From assembly GCA_045576335.1 (NCBI GenBank), contig JAZNGH010000035.1, forward strand, positions 1-63,994: a DNA stretch of 63,994 nt, in the 5' to 3' direction. The position numbers were made by a program, and so were the translations under genes. Under the pieces are notes generated by a model. That model saw only the letters and a list, made by a program, of their open reading frames with translations. It was not told where the DNA came from and did not search any database. Origin of the DNA: Scatosoma sp045576335. GTDB lineage: Bacteria > Bacillota > Clostridia > Christensenellales > Borkfalkiaceae. This document shows positions 32,449 to 41,299 of the stretch, in pieces (within the stretch, counting starts at the first letter, position 1; each line of letters opens with the position of its first letter).

Positions 32449-34440
32449 TTAGTTAGCAAAAGGATTGCCAACCAAATAGGTCGGGTTCTTAATATACATA
32501 ACGGGTGCTTCTTGGCTATTATCAGTTTCGCGCAAATTGATATACACCCCAGCAGACGCGCTTCCCTCCGCATCTTTTTCGGGCTTGATGACCAACGTAT
32601 ACCACGCACCCGCCGTCAACGTAGTCACCTTGTTTCCGTCCGCGTCATAAATCGTGAATATATCACCGTTATTTTGTTCGCACGCCTTTCCGTCCGTATA
32701 ATATCTATCCGTCTTATTTCCGTGACGCAAATCTATCGAATCCACGGTAGAAGTTGCCACGTAGAACTGCAAGGAAATATACTGATAACCGTTATCAAAG
32801 AAGGTCGTTATTCTCGTACCGTTACTTTGTTGAAGTTGGTCAAACATAAATCCGCATTGCGTTTCCGTGGTATAATTCCCATTGGTAAACTTCCAACAAC
32901 CCGCGAAATCGCCTTCCGTTTGATAGGCAACGCTATGGTTCGATCCCTTGTCGGTACGGATATACAGGTTCGCGCTCTCTTGCGTTTTTGCAAAAGGATG
33001 TACCGTTCTATAAGCAAGATTCTTAATATACATAACAGGAGCTTCCGAGGTAGAGCTTTCCGCGTTCGTTTGCAAAAACAACATTGCTCCTTGTGTCGGT
33101 TTAATGACCAAGGTGTACCATTCGCCCGCCGTCCATTTGTTTACTTTCTCTCCGTTTTTGTCGTAAATTTCAAACACACTGTTAGAAGAAAAAGTCGAAT
33201 CCGCTTTTAATTCTTGCAACCAACCTTCCGACGTGCTACTTCCGTGACGGAAATCAAAAGAATACACGGAAGATTCCGCATAGAAATCTAATTTCACGTA
33301 TTGATATTTTTTGTCAAAGAAGGTCTGGTGTTCCGCATCTATATAACCTTCGTTTGCGTTATAAATCTCGTTAAATGCAACACCGAGTTCGCCCCAACGA
33401 TCTTTGTACGTACCAGCTCTACCAAGCTGCCCGTTGACGTATTTGTACGCTCCCGCGAAATCGCCTTCCGTTTCCTTTTCAAGGCTCATACCCGTTATAA
33501 TCGCGTTGTTTTCTTGGCGCAAGTGCGGTTCTATCGTGCTATCGAGTTTGTAATACATTTTCAACGCCGTACGGTTGTTTGCGTAGATGATATCCGAAGC
33601 CGTAGAAAGACTTTCGTCGTAGGTATAATCGATATATTCGTTTGCTTCTACGGAAACCGTCGTACCGAGGGTCTTTTTTTCGCCCGTCGTAGATTCAAAT
33701 ACTTCTAACACGTTGCCTTTGCTGTCAAGCGCGATATGCTCCACCGTATACGAATACTCTTTACTTGCAATATCCACGGTATCGTCTTTATAGTTCAAGT
33801 ACTTTTCAGTTAAATACTTTTCTTCGTCGTCCGTTAAAATGCCGCTTTGAATACCCAGCTGCGCTACGTGTATCATGGAACGGGAATCGTTATAGCTTGC
33901 AACGTGATATTCCTTTACGCCGTTATCGGTGATACAAATATAGGGAACGCCCACAAACTCACGCGTCAGCTGACTGGTCGCAATATTCAACAAAGAGCCC
34001 GAAAGAAGCATTTTGGTGCTATCCGTTTCGTGCGGGCGCAAGGTTTTCACGTAACCGCCGCCTAATTTTACAAGCCCGCTCGCCGCTTCCGTCACGCCGT
34101 CGATATAGTAGACTCTCTTTTGCTCGTCAAACAAATTGTCTTTTGTGAAATCGCCGTGCTCCGTTTTGTAATCCAAAGGAACGACGACCATACCGTAATC
34201 TACCGTGCGCGTTGCCGTTTCCGAGTCTTCCAACGTTTTATAAACGCTTGCATCTACGGTTGCATTAAAACGAATACCGTTATTATACGCCGTGTCCGTA
34301 TCCACGCGAACGTTCGCGCCCGCCACGGCGGCAATCGCGCTGGTATAATCCTCGCCTTTGGCATTTACGATTTGCATTCCTGCACCGATACAACAAGCAA
34401 TAGAACAAACCGCCAACATAGAAATCAATTTTTTCTTCAT
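32449..34440 (-). CDS. secreted protein: GIRF-type domain plus two repeat modules
   Basis: 663 residues. Signal peptide 1-27 (cleaved after VNA). Residues ~40-215 form a domain with NNGIRFNATVD, VDYGMVVVPLDY and a final VASYNDSRSMIHVA, a layout I have seen in clostridial surface proteins. A short beta segment (230-310) follows, then two ~165-residue modules (about 315-480 and 490-663), each running from a 'GDFAG.(Y/W)K(Y/F).NG' start to an 'APVMYIKN' end. Those modules closely match the last two of the 1372-residue lipoprotein, the final one almost identically. GGGAGGGG precedes the ATG, 15 bases after the small peptide gene. Carbohydrate binding is a reasonable guess. Confidence 0.85.
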   Translation of the reverse strand: MKKKLISMLAVCSIACCIGAGMQIVNAKGEDYTSAIAAVAGANVRVDTDTAYNNGIRFNATVDASVYKTLEDSETATRTVDYGMVVVPLDYKTEHGDFTKDNLFDEQKRVYYIDGVTEAASGLVKLGGGYVKTLRPHETDSTKMLLSGSLLNIATSQLTREFVGVPYICITDNGVKEYHVASYNDSRSMIHVAQLGIQSGILTDDEEKYLTEKYLNYKDDTVDIASKEYSYTVEHIALDSKGNVLEVFESTTGEKKTLGTTVSVEANEYIDYTYDESLSTASDIIYANNRTALKMYYKLDSTIEPHLRQENNAIITGMSLEKETEGDFAGAYKYVNGQLGRAGTYKDRWGELGVAFNEIYNANEGYIDAEHQTFFDKKYQYVKLDFYAESSVYSFDFRHGSSTSEGWLQELKADSTFSSNSVFEIYDKNGEKVNKWTAGEWYTLVIKPTQGAMLFLQTNAESSTSEAPVMYIKNLAYRTVHPFAKTQESANLYIRTDKGSNHSVAYQTEGDFAGCWKFTNGNYTTETQCGFMFDQLQQSNGTRITTFFDNGYQYISLQFYVATSTVDSIDLRHGNKTDRYYTDGKACEQNNGDIFTIYDADGNKVTTLTAGAWYTLVIKPEKDAEGSASAGVYINLRETDNSQEAPVMYIKNPTYLVGNPFAN
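32490..32973. repeat. near-identical ~480-bp repeat, copy 1
   Basis: Codes for the last module of the 663-residue protein. By eye it is well over 90% identical to 34710-35191, with a 3-base indel near 32551. DNA-level identity higher than in neighbouring modules points to recent duplication or gene conversion. Confidence 0.85.
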
Positions 34441-34455
34441 GTCTTTGCCCCTCCC

Positions 34456-34584
34456 TTAATCCTCTGTCCAACCATCGCCGCCGTAAATGGCGTTACCATC
34501 TACCTCGATGTTTGACGTGCGAACTATATCTTTATCACAATAAAGAATATAATTCAGTTCTAAAGCTACATATTGTTTTTTCAT
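34456..34584 (-). CDS. 42-residue peptide gene between the two modular proteins
   Basis: Begins MKKQYVALELNYI and ends in a Gly/Asp/Trp-rich GGDGWTED, with DIVRTSN in the middle. A strong ribosome binding site AAGGAGG lies 7-8 bases before the ATG. The stop is 15 bases before the 663-residue gene, so the peptide is clearly translated with it. It has no signal peptide or membrane segment. The plan 'short KxY.xxxL leader, then DIVRTS, then a Gly-rich tail' recalls other tiny clostridial proteins near surface-protein genes, but I cannot name a family. It could be a leader-containing precursor peptide, a chaperone or a regulator. Confidence 0.7.
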   Translation of the reverse strand: MKKQYVALELNYILYCDKDIVRTSNIEVDGNAIYGGDGWTED

Positions 34585-34615
34585 ACTATCGCCTCCTTAA
34601 ACGATATAATTACCT

Positions 34616-34647
34616 ATACTCCCTCAAAAAAATTTTTGAAGGAGTAT
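34616..34647 (-). terminator. terminator-like hairpin after the 1372-residue gene
   Basis: ATACTCC-TTCAAAAA pairs with TTTTTGAGGGAGTAT (minus strand), 20 bases past the stop. It has no long T tail, so partial read-through into the peptide gene is plausible. Confidence 0.55.
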
Positions 34648-34666
34648 AAAATTTTACATTTTTTTA

Positions 34667-37600
34667 TTAGTTCTCCGCATAGGGTGCGTCCACGGAATAG
34701 GTTGCATTCTTGATATACATAACGGGTGCTTCTTGGCTATTATCGGTTTCGCGTAAATTGATATACACCCCGGACGCGTTTCCATCCGTATATTTTTCGG
34801 GCTTGATGACCAACGTATACCACGCACCCGCCGTCAACGTAGTCACCTTGTTTCCGTCCGCGTCATAAATCGTGAATATATCACCGTTATTTTGTTCGCG
34901 CGCCGTTCCGTCCGTAAAATATCTATCCGTCTTATCTCCGTGACGCAAATCTATCGAATCCACGGTAGAAATTGCCACGTAGAACTGCAACGAAATATAC
35001 TGATAACCGTTATCAAAGAAGGTCGTTATTCTCGTACCGTTACTTTGTTGAAGTTGGTCAAACATAAATCCGCATTGCGTTTCCGTGGTATAATTCCCAT
35101 TGGTAAACTTCCAACAACCCGCAAAATCGCCTTCCGTTTGATAGACAACGCTATGGCTTGCCCCCTTGTCGGTACGGATATACAGGTTTGCACTTTGTGT
35201 TTCAAAAGAGCTTTCCACTTCGTAAGCAAGATTTTTTACGTACATAACGGGAGCGGAAGAGGAGCTATTCTCTGCATTCGTTTGAATACACAGTTTTTCA
35301 CCCTCCACAGGCTTGATCACCAAGGTATACCACGCGCCCGCCGTCCATTTGTTCACTTTATTACCGTTTGCGTCATAGATAGCAAACACGTCGGAGGTAA
35401 AGCTCGTATCAGCCTTTAATTCCTGTATCCAGCCCTTTGCAACGCTATCGCCATGGCGGAAATCAAAGGAATATACGCTATTTTCCGCATAGAAATCCAA
35501 GCTTACGTATTTATAACCCATTTCAAAGAAGGGTTGATTCGCAGCGTTATAGCCCAAATTCGCATTATAAATTTCATTAAAGAATATGCCTAATTCGCCG
35601 AACCTGCTGCTATGCGTACCTGCTCGGCCCAGTTGTCCGTTCGTGTACTTATAAGCGTCTGCAAAATCACCGCTCGTTTGCTTTTCAAGGCTCATACCCG
35701 TTATAAGCTCGCCCTCATCCTGCCGTAAATGAACGCTTACGTTGATCGGGCTCGTAGGCGCGGCGGGATATTCGGGAATCTCGTAACTCGTTAAATACTC
35801 GATATTCTTTACGTAAGCAACGGAAGGATTTGCCTCGCTGCCGCCGTTCGTATACACGCTTACCATGTAATAATTATCATCCGTACTTAACACGTCTACG
35901 GGGATATATAAGCTAAACCATTCGTTCGTAGGGATAACGTTCCAACGGTTGCCGTCCAAATCGGTCACGTATATATTCTTCGCTATCAAGGAATTGAAAG
36001 CGATATTTTGTATCCAGTAGGCGTTATTCTTGCCCGCGCTAAAACGAATGGAGAACGTTGATACGCTATCCGTCATATAGAAGTCGGCCTTTACCCATTT
36101 ATAGCCTTCCTTAAAGAATGCGCTCGGTTTGTTGGTGGACGCGTCGTGTACTCGGCTGAAATGAACGCCGCTTTCACCCCAGTTCTTCGTCGCGCTTTCC
36201 TCGCCGCCGCTCGACTTATTTACGTATTCCCAAGAGCCTGCAAACTCGCCGCTCTTCTGGTATTCCAAGGATACCAAATGCGAAACCGTCGAAGAGGTAT
36301 TCAACGTGGGAACGTTGACCGCATATTCGAACGTAACGTACTTGATATACGCCTTTGCGGGATTCGTTTGCGTTCCGCCGTTGACACTAAACCATACCTC
36401 GGGCGTTCCCACGTCCGTTGCCGAATAGGTCACGGGAATATACATCGTGTACCATTTGCCCATTTCAAGAACCGTTGCTTTCGTTTCATCTGTATTGAAC
36501 AGATAAATTCCGCTGCCCACAACGCTCTCCCCAACGGTCAACGTTACGTTGAAATCCGTGAAATTCTTTTCGCCCGTTGCGTTTACGGTTATCGATTGCA
36601 CGTCGTTTGCGAGATATACGTGATATTTCACAAAATTATATCCGTCTTCAAAGAACTTATCGGCGGTATTTTCTGCCGTCTTTATGCCTTTGAAGCTTAA
36701 CGCGCCGTCGCTATTGCTTGCGTTGGCGTATTCATACGCACCCTTGAAGCTTCCCGTTTCCACTCTGTTCAAGGATACGCTTGCACTACTATCCAAAATA
36801 TAGGGCGCATACTTTTCTTCCTCGTATGCCGTAGGAATAAAGCTATTATCCTTATAGTACCGAACGTTGCTTACGTACGTCGTTACGTTGGCTTCGTATA
36901 CGCTAAACGTAATATTAGAAGCCGCACAGCTTTCGTCGTAATTATCCATAAAAGCGATAACTACCGTTTGCCATTCATTCGCCGTCAAAACGCTTTGCTT
37001 TACGCCGTCCTTGATAACCGTAAACCAACTTTCTTCTTCAAATACGTTGGTTTCCCCTACCTTTACCGCAAAGCTTTTCTTCATACCGTTCATCGTGAAC
37101 GTAATCGTCGAATTTGCTTGCGGATAGATATCCCAAGCAAGGTACGAGCCCTTTTGCGACATTCTCCACATACCGTCTGCATAGGTCGCGTTTAGCGACG
37201 TGGAAACGACCAGCGCATTCGTGTCTTTTCCGACCTTTTGCGTATAATACCGATATGCGTCCGTTCTTCCGCCCACCGAAGTATTATAAGCCGTATAGAA
37301 GGGTACGCTATCCTCCGTCACCACGATAGCAGGCTCGCCCGTCGTCAAGCTGTAAGACTTGGAAACGGGTACGGCAATATCAAACTCGTCGTTCGTTGCC
37401 TGTACGTAACTGCCTTCATCCTCATACGTTCGATTGTCGTCGGGAATAAATTTATCGTCCAAGTAATAACGAACGTTCATAAGATAGGAGGTTGCCGTTT
37501 TGTCGTTTACAAAGTAGAAAATGTTTGCGGGAAGCCCGTAAGAGATTTCCCAAATCGCCTTCAAATCATAACAAAGCGTAATCCATTTATCCTTTACCAA

Positions 37601-38785
37601 ACAATTTGTAACTTCCCCGTCCGAAATAATCGTTAAATAATCCAAACGGAATAAATTGCCTACGCCCAGCCAGTACGTATAATTATGACAACCGACCATT
37701 AAGTTTTCATTGCTCGTATAGTACACGTCAAAGGTAAAATACCGATACCCTTTTCTATACAAATCCATAACCTTTACGTCTACGTCTTTATTCGCAACGC
37801 GGTGGTCGAAGCAGTTGGAGGAAGTGACCGTATCTCCCGCGCGATAAGCGTACATATCGTCCGCTTGTCTGCCGCCTACGCTTCCTTCGTGTTTTTTATA
37901 GGTTATTTGATAAGGCGTCGCGGGTTTTACCATATAGGCTTGCAAGTAATTGGGCAAAACGGTAACCTGCACGCTTGCAGTTGCATTTATCCCGTATTTG
38001 GAATAGCTTGCCATAATCTCGGCTTGCCCCTCCGCTTTTGCGTAAACCGTTCCGTTTTCAACGCGAACGCAATCTTCCCCGCTTACGATTTCGTATTCAA
38101 TGAGCTCGGATATTTCTTCCTCTAATTCAAACAAATGTATGCCTAATGCGGCTTTACCTAATTTAGAATCGACGTTGTGGATTTCAATGGTATCGCTTTC
38201 CTTCGTCATGTACACGCTTTCGTAAATCTTGAAGGTGATTTGTTTAGAAAGCTTCAAGTCCTTCCAATCAGCGGAAAGCGTGCCTTTGACTTCCCCTAAT
38301 TTCAAGCCTTCGACCGTGTTTCCGTCAACGCGCAAATAGCTATCGTCTTCTAAATCCAAGGAATACGCTATGTCCGTATACATATCCTTTCCGGCATAAT
38401 TCAAAAGCCCCGGGATTTCCGTTTCTACGCCCATATATGCGTTTAATTCGGTAAAGCCGATTTTGGGCTTTACGCCCGAATTACGGACGGTGACCGTTAA
38501 TTCTTCCGTCTTTTGTCCGTCCGTTACGGATACCGTCGTTTTTCCTTTCCCTTGTGCAATCAATTTCCCGTCTTCTACGGTGACGATAGCCGTATCGTTC
38601 GAAGTCCAAGTTAAAGCGGAGCTATCCCCTTTCGCCAGCTCAACGACCGTTTCTTCGTATCTGTCTAACCAGTATTCCGTTTGCTTTAACGCAAAGGAAT
38701 CCGTCTTGACGCAAGAAAACGCAAAGAAAGTAACGAGAGATAATACTATTATTGAAAATAATTTTAATATTTTATTTTTCATCAT
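34667..38785 (-). CDS. giant lipoprotein with Ig-like domains and six repeat modules
   Basis: 1372 residues. N-terminal lipoprotein signal with Cys25 (AFSC, an imperfect lipobox). Residues ~30-105 are a Big_2-type Ig fold (LTWTSNDTAIVTVEDGKLIAQGKG), with another Ig-like stretch to ~285. Six beta-rich modules of 150-180 residues follow (starting near 290, 485, 665, 858, 1040, 1207). Each runs from '(D/E)F.G.(Y/W).Y.N' through 'FF..GY.(Y/W)(V/I)..(D/Q)FY' and 'EW(Y/F).L.I' to 'Y(I/V)(K/S)N(V/L).Y'. They look like carbohydrate-binding sandwiches but match no CBM family I know. No catalytic motif is seen. It lies 88 bases downstream of the beta-helix gene in the transporter gene series, so surface glycan capture is likely. 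Confidence 0.85.
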   Translation of the reverse strand: MMKNKILKLFSIIVLSLVTFFAFSCVKTDSFALKQTEYWLDRYEETVVELAKGDSSALTWTSNDTAIVTVEDGKLIAQGKGKTTVSVTDGQKTEELTVTVRNSGVKPKIGFTELNAYMGVETEIPGLLNYAGKDMYTDIAYSLDLEDDSYLRVDGNTVEGLKLGEVKGTLSADWKDLKLSKQITFKIYESVYMTKESDTIEIHNVDSKLGKAALGIHLFELEEEISELIEYEIVSGEDCVRVENGTVYAKAEGQAEIMASYSKYGINATASVQVTVLPNYLQAYMVKPATPYQITYKKHEGSVGGRQADDMYAYRAGDTVTSSNCFDHRVANKDVDVKVMDLYRKGYRYFTFDVYYTSNENLMVGCHNYTYWLGVGNLFRLDYLTIISDGEVTNCLVKDKWITLCYDLKAIWEISYGLPANIFYFVNDKTATSYLMNVRYYLDDKFIPDDNRTYEDEGSYVQATNDEFDIAVPVSKSYSLTTGEPAIVVTEDSVPFYTAYNTSVGGRTDAYRYYTQKVGKDTNALVVSTSLNATYADGMWRMSQKGSYLAWDIYPQANSTITFTMNGMKKSFAVKVGETNVFEEESWFTVIKDGVKQSVLTANEWQTVVIAFMDNYDESCAASNITFSVYEANVTTYVSNVRYYKDNSFIPTAYEEEKYAPYILDSSASVSLNRVETGSFKGAYEYANASNSDGALSFKGIKTAENTADKFFEDGYNFVKYHVYLANDVQSITVNATGEKNFTDFNVTLTVGESVVGSGIYLFNTDETKATVLEMGKWYTMYIPVTYSATDVGTPEVWFSVNGGTQTNPAKAYIKYVTFEYAVNVPTLNTSSTVSHLVSLEYQKSGEFAGSWEYVNKSSGGEESATKNWGESGVHFSRVHDASTNKPSAFFKEGYKWVKADFYMTDSVSTFSIRFSAGKNNAYWIQNIAFNSLIAKNIYVTDLDGNRWNVIPTNEWFSLYIPVDVLSTDDNYYMVSVYTNGGSEANPSVAYVKNIEYLTSYEIPEYPAAPTSPINVSVHLRQDEGELITGMSLEKQTSGDFADAYKYTNGQLGRAGTHSSRFGELGIFFNEIYNANLGYNAANQPFFEMGYKYVSLDFYAENSVYSFDFRHGDSVAKGWIQELKADTSFTSDVFAIYDANGNKVNKWTAGAWYTLVIKPVEGEKLCIQTNAENSSSSAPVMYVKNLAYEVESSFETQSANLYIRTDKGASHSVVYQTEGDFAGCWKFTNGNYTTETQCGFMFDQLQQSNGTRITTFFDNGYQYISLQFYVAISTVDSIDLRHGDKTDRYFTDGTAREQNNGDIFTIYDADGNKVTTLTAGAWYTLVIKPEKYTDGNASGVYINLRETDNSQEAPVMYIKNATYSVDAPYAEN
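34710..35191. repeat. near-identical ~480-bp repeat, copy 2
   Basis: Codes for the last module of the 1372-residue lipoprotein. See 32490-32973. Confidence 0.85.
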
Positions 38786-38873
38786 TTTTATTGATAATAC
38801 CCGTGTATTTAGCCATTGTCTATGGCATTATCCCTTAAAATTTGCACGTGCTTTGTACACGTAGCTCGACCTC

Positions 38874-40808
38874 TTAACCGTTACTTAAAGGCATCACGCC
38901 GATCGCGCCGTAATACGAATGGTTGGAAAGCGCGTTGCCCAAGAAATCGTATTTCAATACGATTTCGCATTGCGCCGCATTTTTATAAAGCTCCGCATTC
39001 GTAGGCACAAATTTATTCGCGTATTCAAAGCCGTTGCCAGCCTCCAAGGAATTGAATTTAGGGTCGATTTTTCTAAAATTCGTTTCGCCCATTTCTTTCA
39101 ACGTAGTTTCTAACTCGTCGGAAAATCCGTAATAAATATTATTTTCAACGGTGTAGCCGCCGGCACCGTCCCGACAATACGACAAATCGAATTTGTACTC
39201 TTTACCTTCTCTTACTTTTCTCGAATAGAAAATATTATTGCGAATCGTCCAGTCCGTTCCGCCAATACCTATTGCAAAGTCTTTGGATTCAAAAATCCAG
39301 CCTTGGTCCAAGGTTTCGGGCGTCATTCCGTCGCTCTTGTACGTTCCGCCCGTTTTTACGATGGTATTGTTTTCAAATAGAATACTATCCACCTTTCCAG
39401 CAAACTGAACATCCGCCCAACCGTTATCAACAAAAATATTATTTTTTATAACGACGTCACGCCAGTCCCCCGCGAGGTTCTTTTGTACGGGGCAACCGTC
39501 TTCGTCTACGAGATAATTCCCCTCCGCGTCGTATTGAACGGTGTATTCGTCGGTATTACACAAAAGCAAACCGCCACCATAATTGTGGTGCGAATAATTG
39601 TATTGAAACAAAATATTCCTACAAGCAATATCGATATCAAAGCCTTCACCGTCATATCTATAATGGGTATAGGCAGCCTCGTTGAATTGCATTACCGTAT
39701 CTACGCAAGATTGCAGCCATATTCCCGCGTTAGGCTTTCCCGAACGACCAAGCACAGCCGCGTGAAAGCATTTATTGTATTCCACAACGGAATTTCTACA
39801 AGCGATAAGCACCATTGCGTCCCCACCCGTATAGAGCATTTCATTGCCCCTTACGTATACGTTTTTGTTGGGATAGTAGCCTGTGTCATCGTCGTAATAA
39901 GGATTATAGCCCCAAGTTACGCCCGGTCTATATACCCAGTAGGAATTTACCCAAATTCCCTCACGGGACACTCTTTCTATCTTGTTATCGTCAATCCACA
40001 AGCCCTCAAACCAAGAAGGTCCTACGGCTTTGGGCGTTACGGCTTCCATAATAATACCGCCGCAATCACGGCTAAACCCCGGAGAAATCGTGGTTACTTC
40101 CAGCTCCGTTAAACCGTACATTCCCGTAGGCAATTCGTAATCCCCTAAACGGAAATTGAAATCGTGAATATAATTGTTTTTTATGACGATATTTTTCGCC
40201 GCGCCCTTTCTGCTCGTAACCGCATAAATACCGCGCTTGCCCTCGCCGCCGTTTGAGGTACATTCAAAATTGCTGATACGAACGTTGTCGCCCTTTAAGT
40301 AAATAGAACAGCCGTCGTCGGGGGCTATGATTTTTGCATAAGGAGTAGCTTCCGTTTCCCCGTACGTGCTTACAATCAAAGGGGATTCCTCTTTCGCGTA
40401 ATAGGATTCCAGCTCCAACGTGCCTTCATACGTCGTTCCCGCCTTGAACAACACCTTTGTAGGTACGTCCGCCTCTATCGCCTCTACTATGACGTTAGCG
40501 GCATTTAACGTCTTTTTTGCCGCATCCATAGAAAGACCGTTATTACTGTCCGACCCGTTTTCCGCGTCTATATAATACGTCGTATATTTTATATCCTCGG
40601 AAATGTCTGCATAGTCAGTAGATTGCACGGCGTCCACGTACACCGTTTCCGTAGGATGTATGGGAGAAACGACGCTGCTATCCTGTGAAGAAGTGCTACT
40701 CTCGGACGAGGAATTTGAGGTTTGTGTAGTGTTCAAGTTGCACCCCACAAAACAACTGATGGACACGGCCGCAAGCGTCAACGCTAAAATTTTTACTATT
40801 CGTTTCAT
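38874..40808 (-). CDS. right-handed beta-helix lipoprotein (pectate-lyase-like)
   Basis: 644 residues. Lipobox FVGC with Cys23, then a Ser/Thr linker. From ~85 (YYIDAENGSDSNNGLS, the usual start of such proteins) to ~620 the sequence shows repeated beta-helix turns (NIVIKNNYIHDF, LWIDDNKIERV, VYVRGNEM, VEYNKCFH, FQYNYSHHNYGGG, VIKNNIFVDNG, ILFENNTIV). The family includes polysaccharide lyases and hydrolases cutting uronic-acid or mannuronan chains; no specific catalytic set can be assigned. It overlaps the preceding membrane-protein gene by 4 bases and sits in the transporter operon, suggesting it acts on the imported glycan at the cell surface. Confidence 0.88.
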   Translation of the reverse strand: MKRIVKILALTLAAVSISCFVGCNLNTTQTSNSSSESSTSSQDSSVVSPIHPTETVYVDAVQSTDYADISEDIKYTTYYIDAENGSDSNNGLSMDAAKKTLNAANVIVEAIEADVPTKVLFKAGTTYEGTLELESYYAKEESPLIVSTYGETEATPYAKIIAPDDGCSIYLKGDNVRISNFECTSNGGEGKRGIYAVTSRKGAAKNIVIKNNYIHDFNFRLGDYELPTGMYGLTELEVTTISPGFSRDCGGIIMEAVTPKAVGPSWFEGLWIDDNKIERVSREGIWVNSYWVYRPGVTWGYNPYYDDDTGYYPNKNVYVRGNEMLYTGGDAMVLIACRNSVVEYNKCFHAAVLGRSGKPNAGIWLQSCVDTVMQFNEAAYTHYRYDGEGFDIDIACRNILFQYNYSHHNYGGGLLLCNTDEYTVQYDAEGNYLVDEDGCPVQKNLAGDWRDVVIKNNIFVDNGWADVQFAGKVDSILFENNTIVKTGGTYKSDGMTPETLDQGWIFESKDFAIGIGGTDWTIRNNIFYSRKVREGKEYKFDLSYCRDGAGGYTVENNIYYGFSDELETTLKEMGETNFRKIDPKFNSLEAGNGFEYANKFVPTNAELYKNAAQCEIVLKYDFLGNALSNHSYYGAIGVMPLSNG

Positions 40809-41296
40809 GGTTTTCTCCTAAATTCCGTTTGATAATTCTTCTTGTTTCGATTGATAAAAAACATAATGAAAGGAATGGGTATGAGCAAAATACATACTAA
40901 ATTCTCGCATTTGAACTCTACCCTAAAGCCAAACATCAACGTTAACGTAGAGGACACCAAAGCCACCCAAAAGATAATAAAGCATATACTGATGGGCACG
41001 AGCATAAGCTGGGTGATCGGTACGATTTCCTTTTCAGGCAAGCTGTTAATGCCCCATTGCATATACAAATACGAAGCAAGAGAAACGAGAACGAGCGTAA
41101 CGACTAATTTTCCCAAGCTGTTGATTTTTATCGATAAAGCAGTAAACCCGTTGGGCAAAATTTTATCCACGTAAAAGAACGCCACAAAGGGAATGAGACA
41201 AAGCCCGTAATTTTTCATTTGACTGTTTTTTGCCAAAATCGTCATTCCCACCGCATACAGCTCTATAAATACGGCAAATACTATCCAGCCCCACAT
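40805..41296 (-). CDS. small integral membrane protein in the sugar-transporter operon
   Basis: 163 residues with about five hydrophobic segments (near 3-21, 30-44, 62-80, 98-124, 132-148) and a basic C-terminal tail (INRNKKNYQTEFRRKP). No known motif. Three bases after the solute-binding protein gene and overlapping the beta-helix gene by 4 bases, it must be translated with both. It may assist export, anchoring or transport of the glycan system. I do not recognise the family. Confidence 0.75.
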   Translation of the reverse strand: MWGWIVFAVFIELYAVGMTILAKNSQMKNYGLCLIPFVAFFYVDKILPNGFTALSIKINSLGKLVVTLVLVSLASYLYMQWGINSLPEKEIVPITQLMLVPISICFIIFWVALVSSTLTLMFGFRVEFKCENLVCILLIPIPFIMFFINRNKKNYQTEFRRKP

Positions 41297-41299
41297 CGA

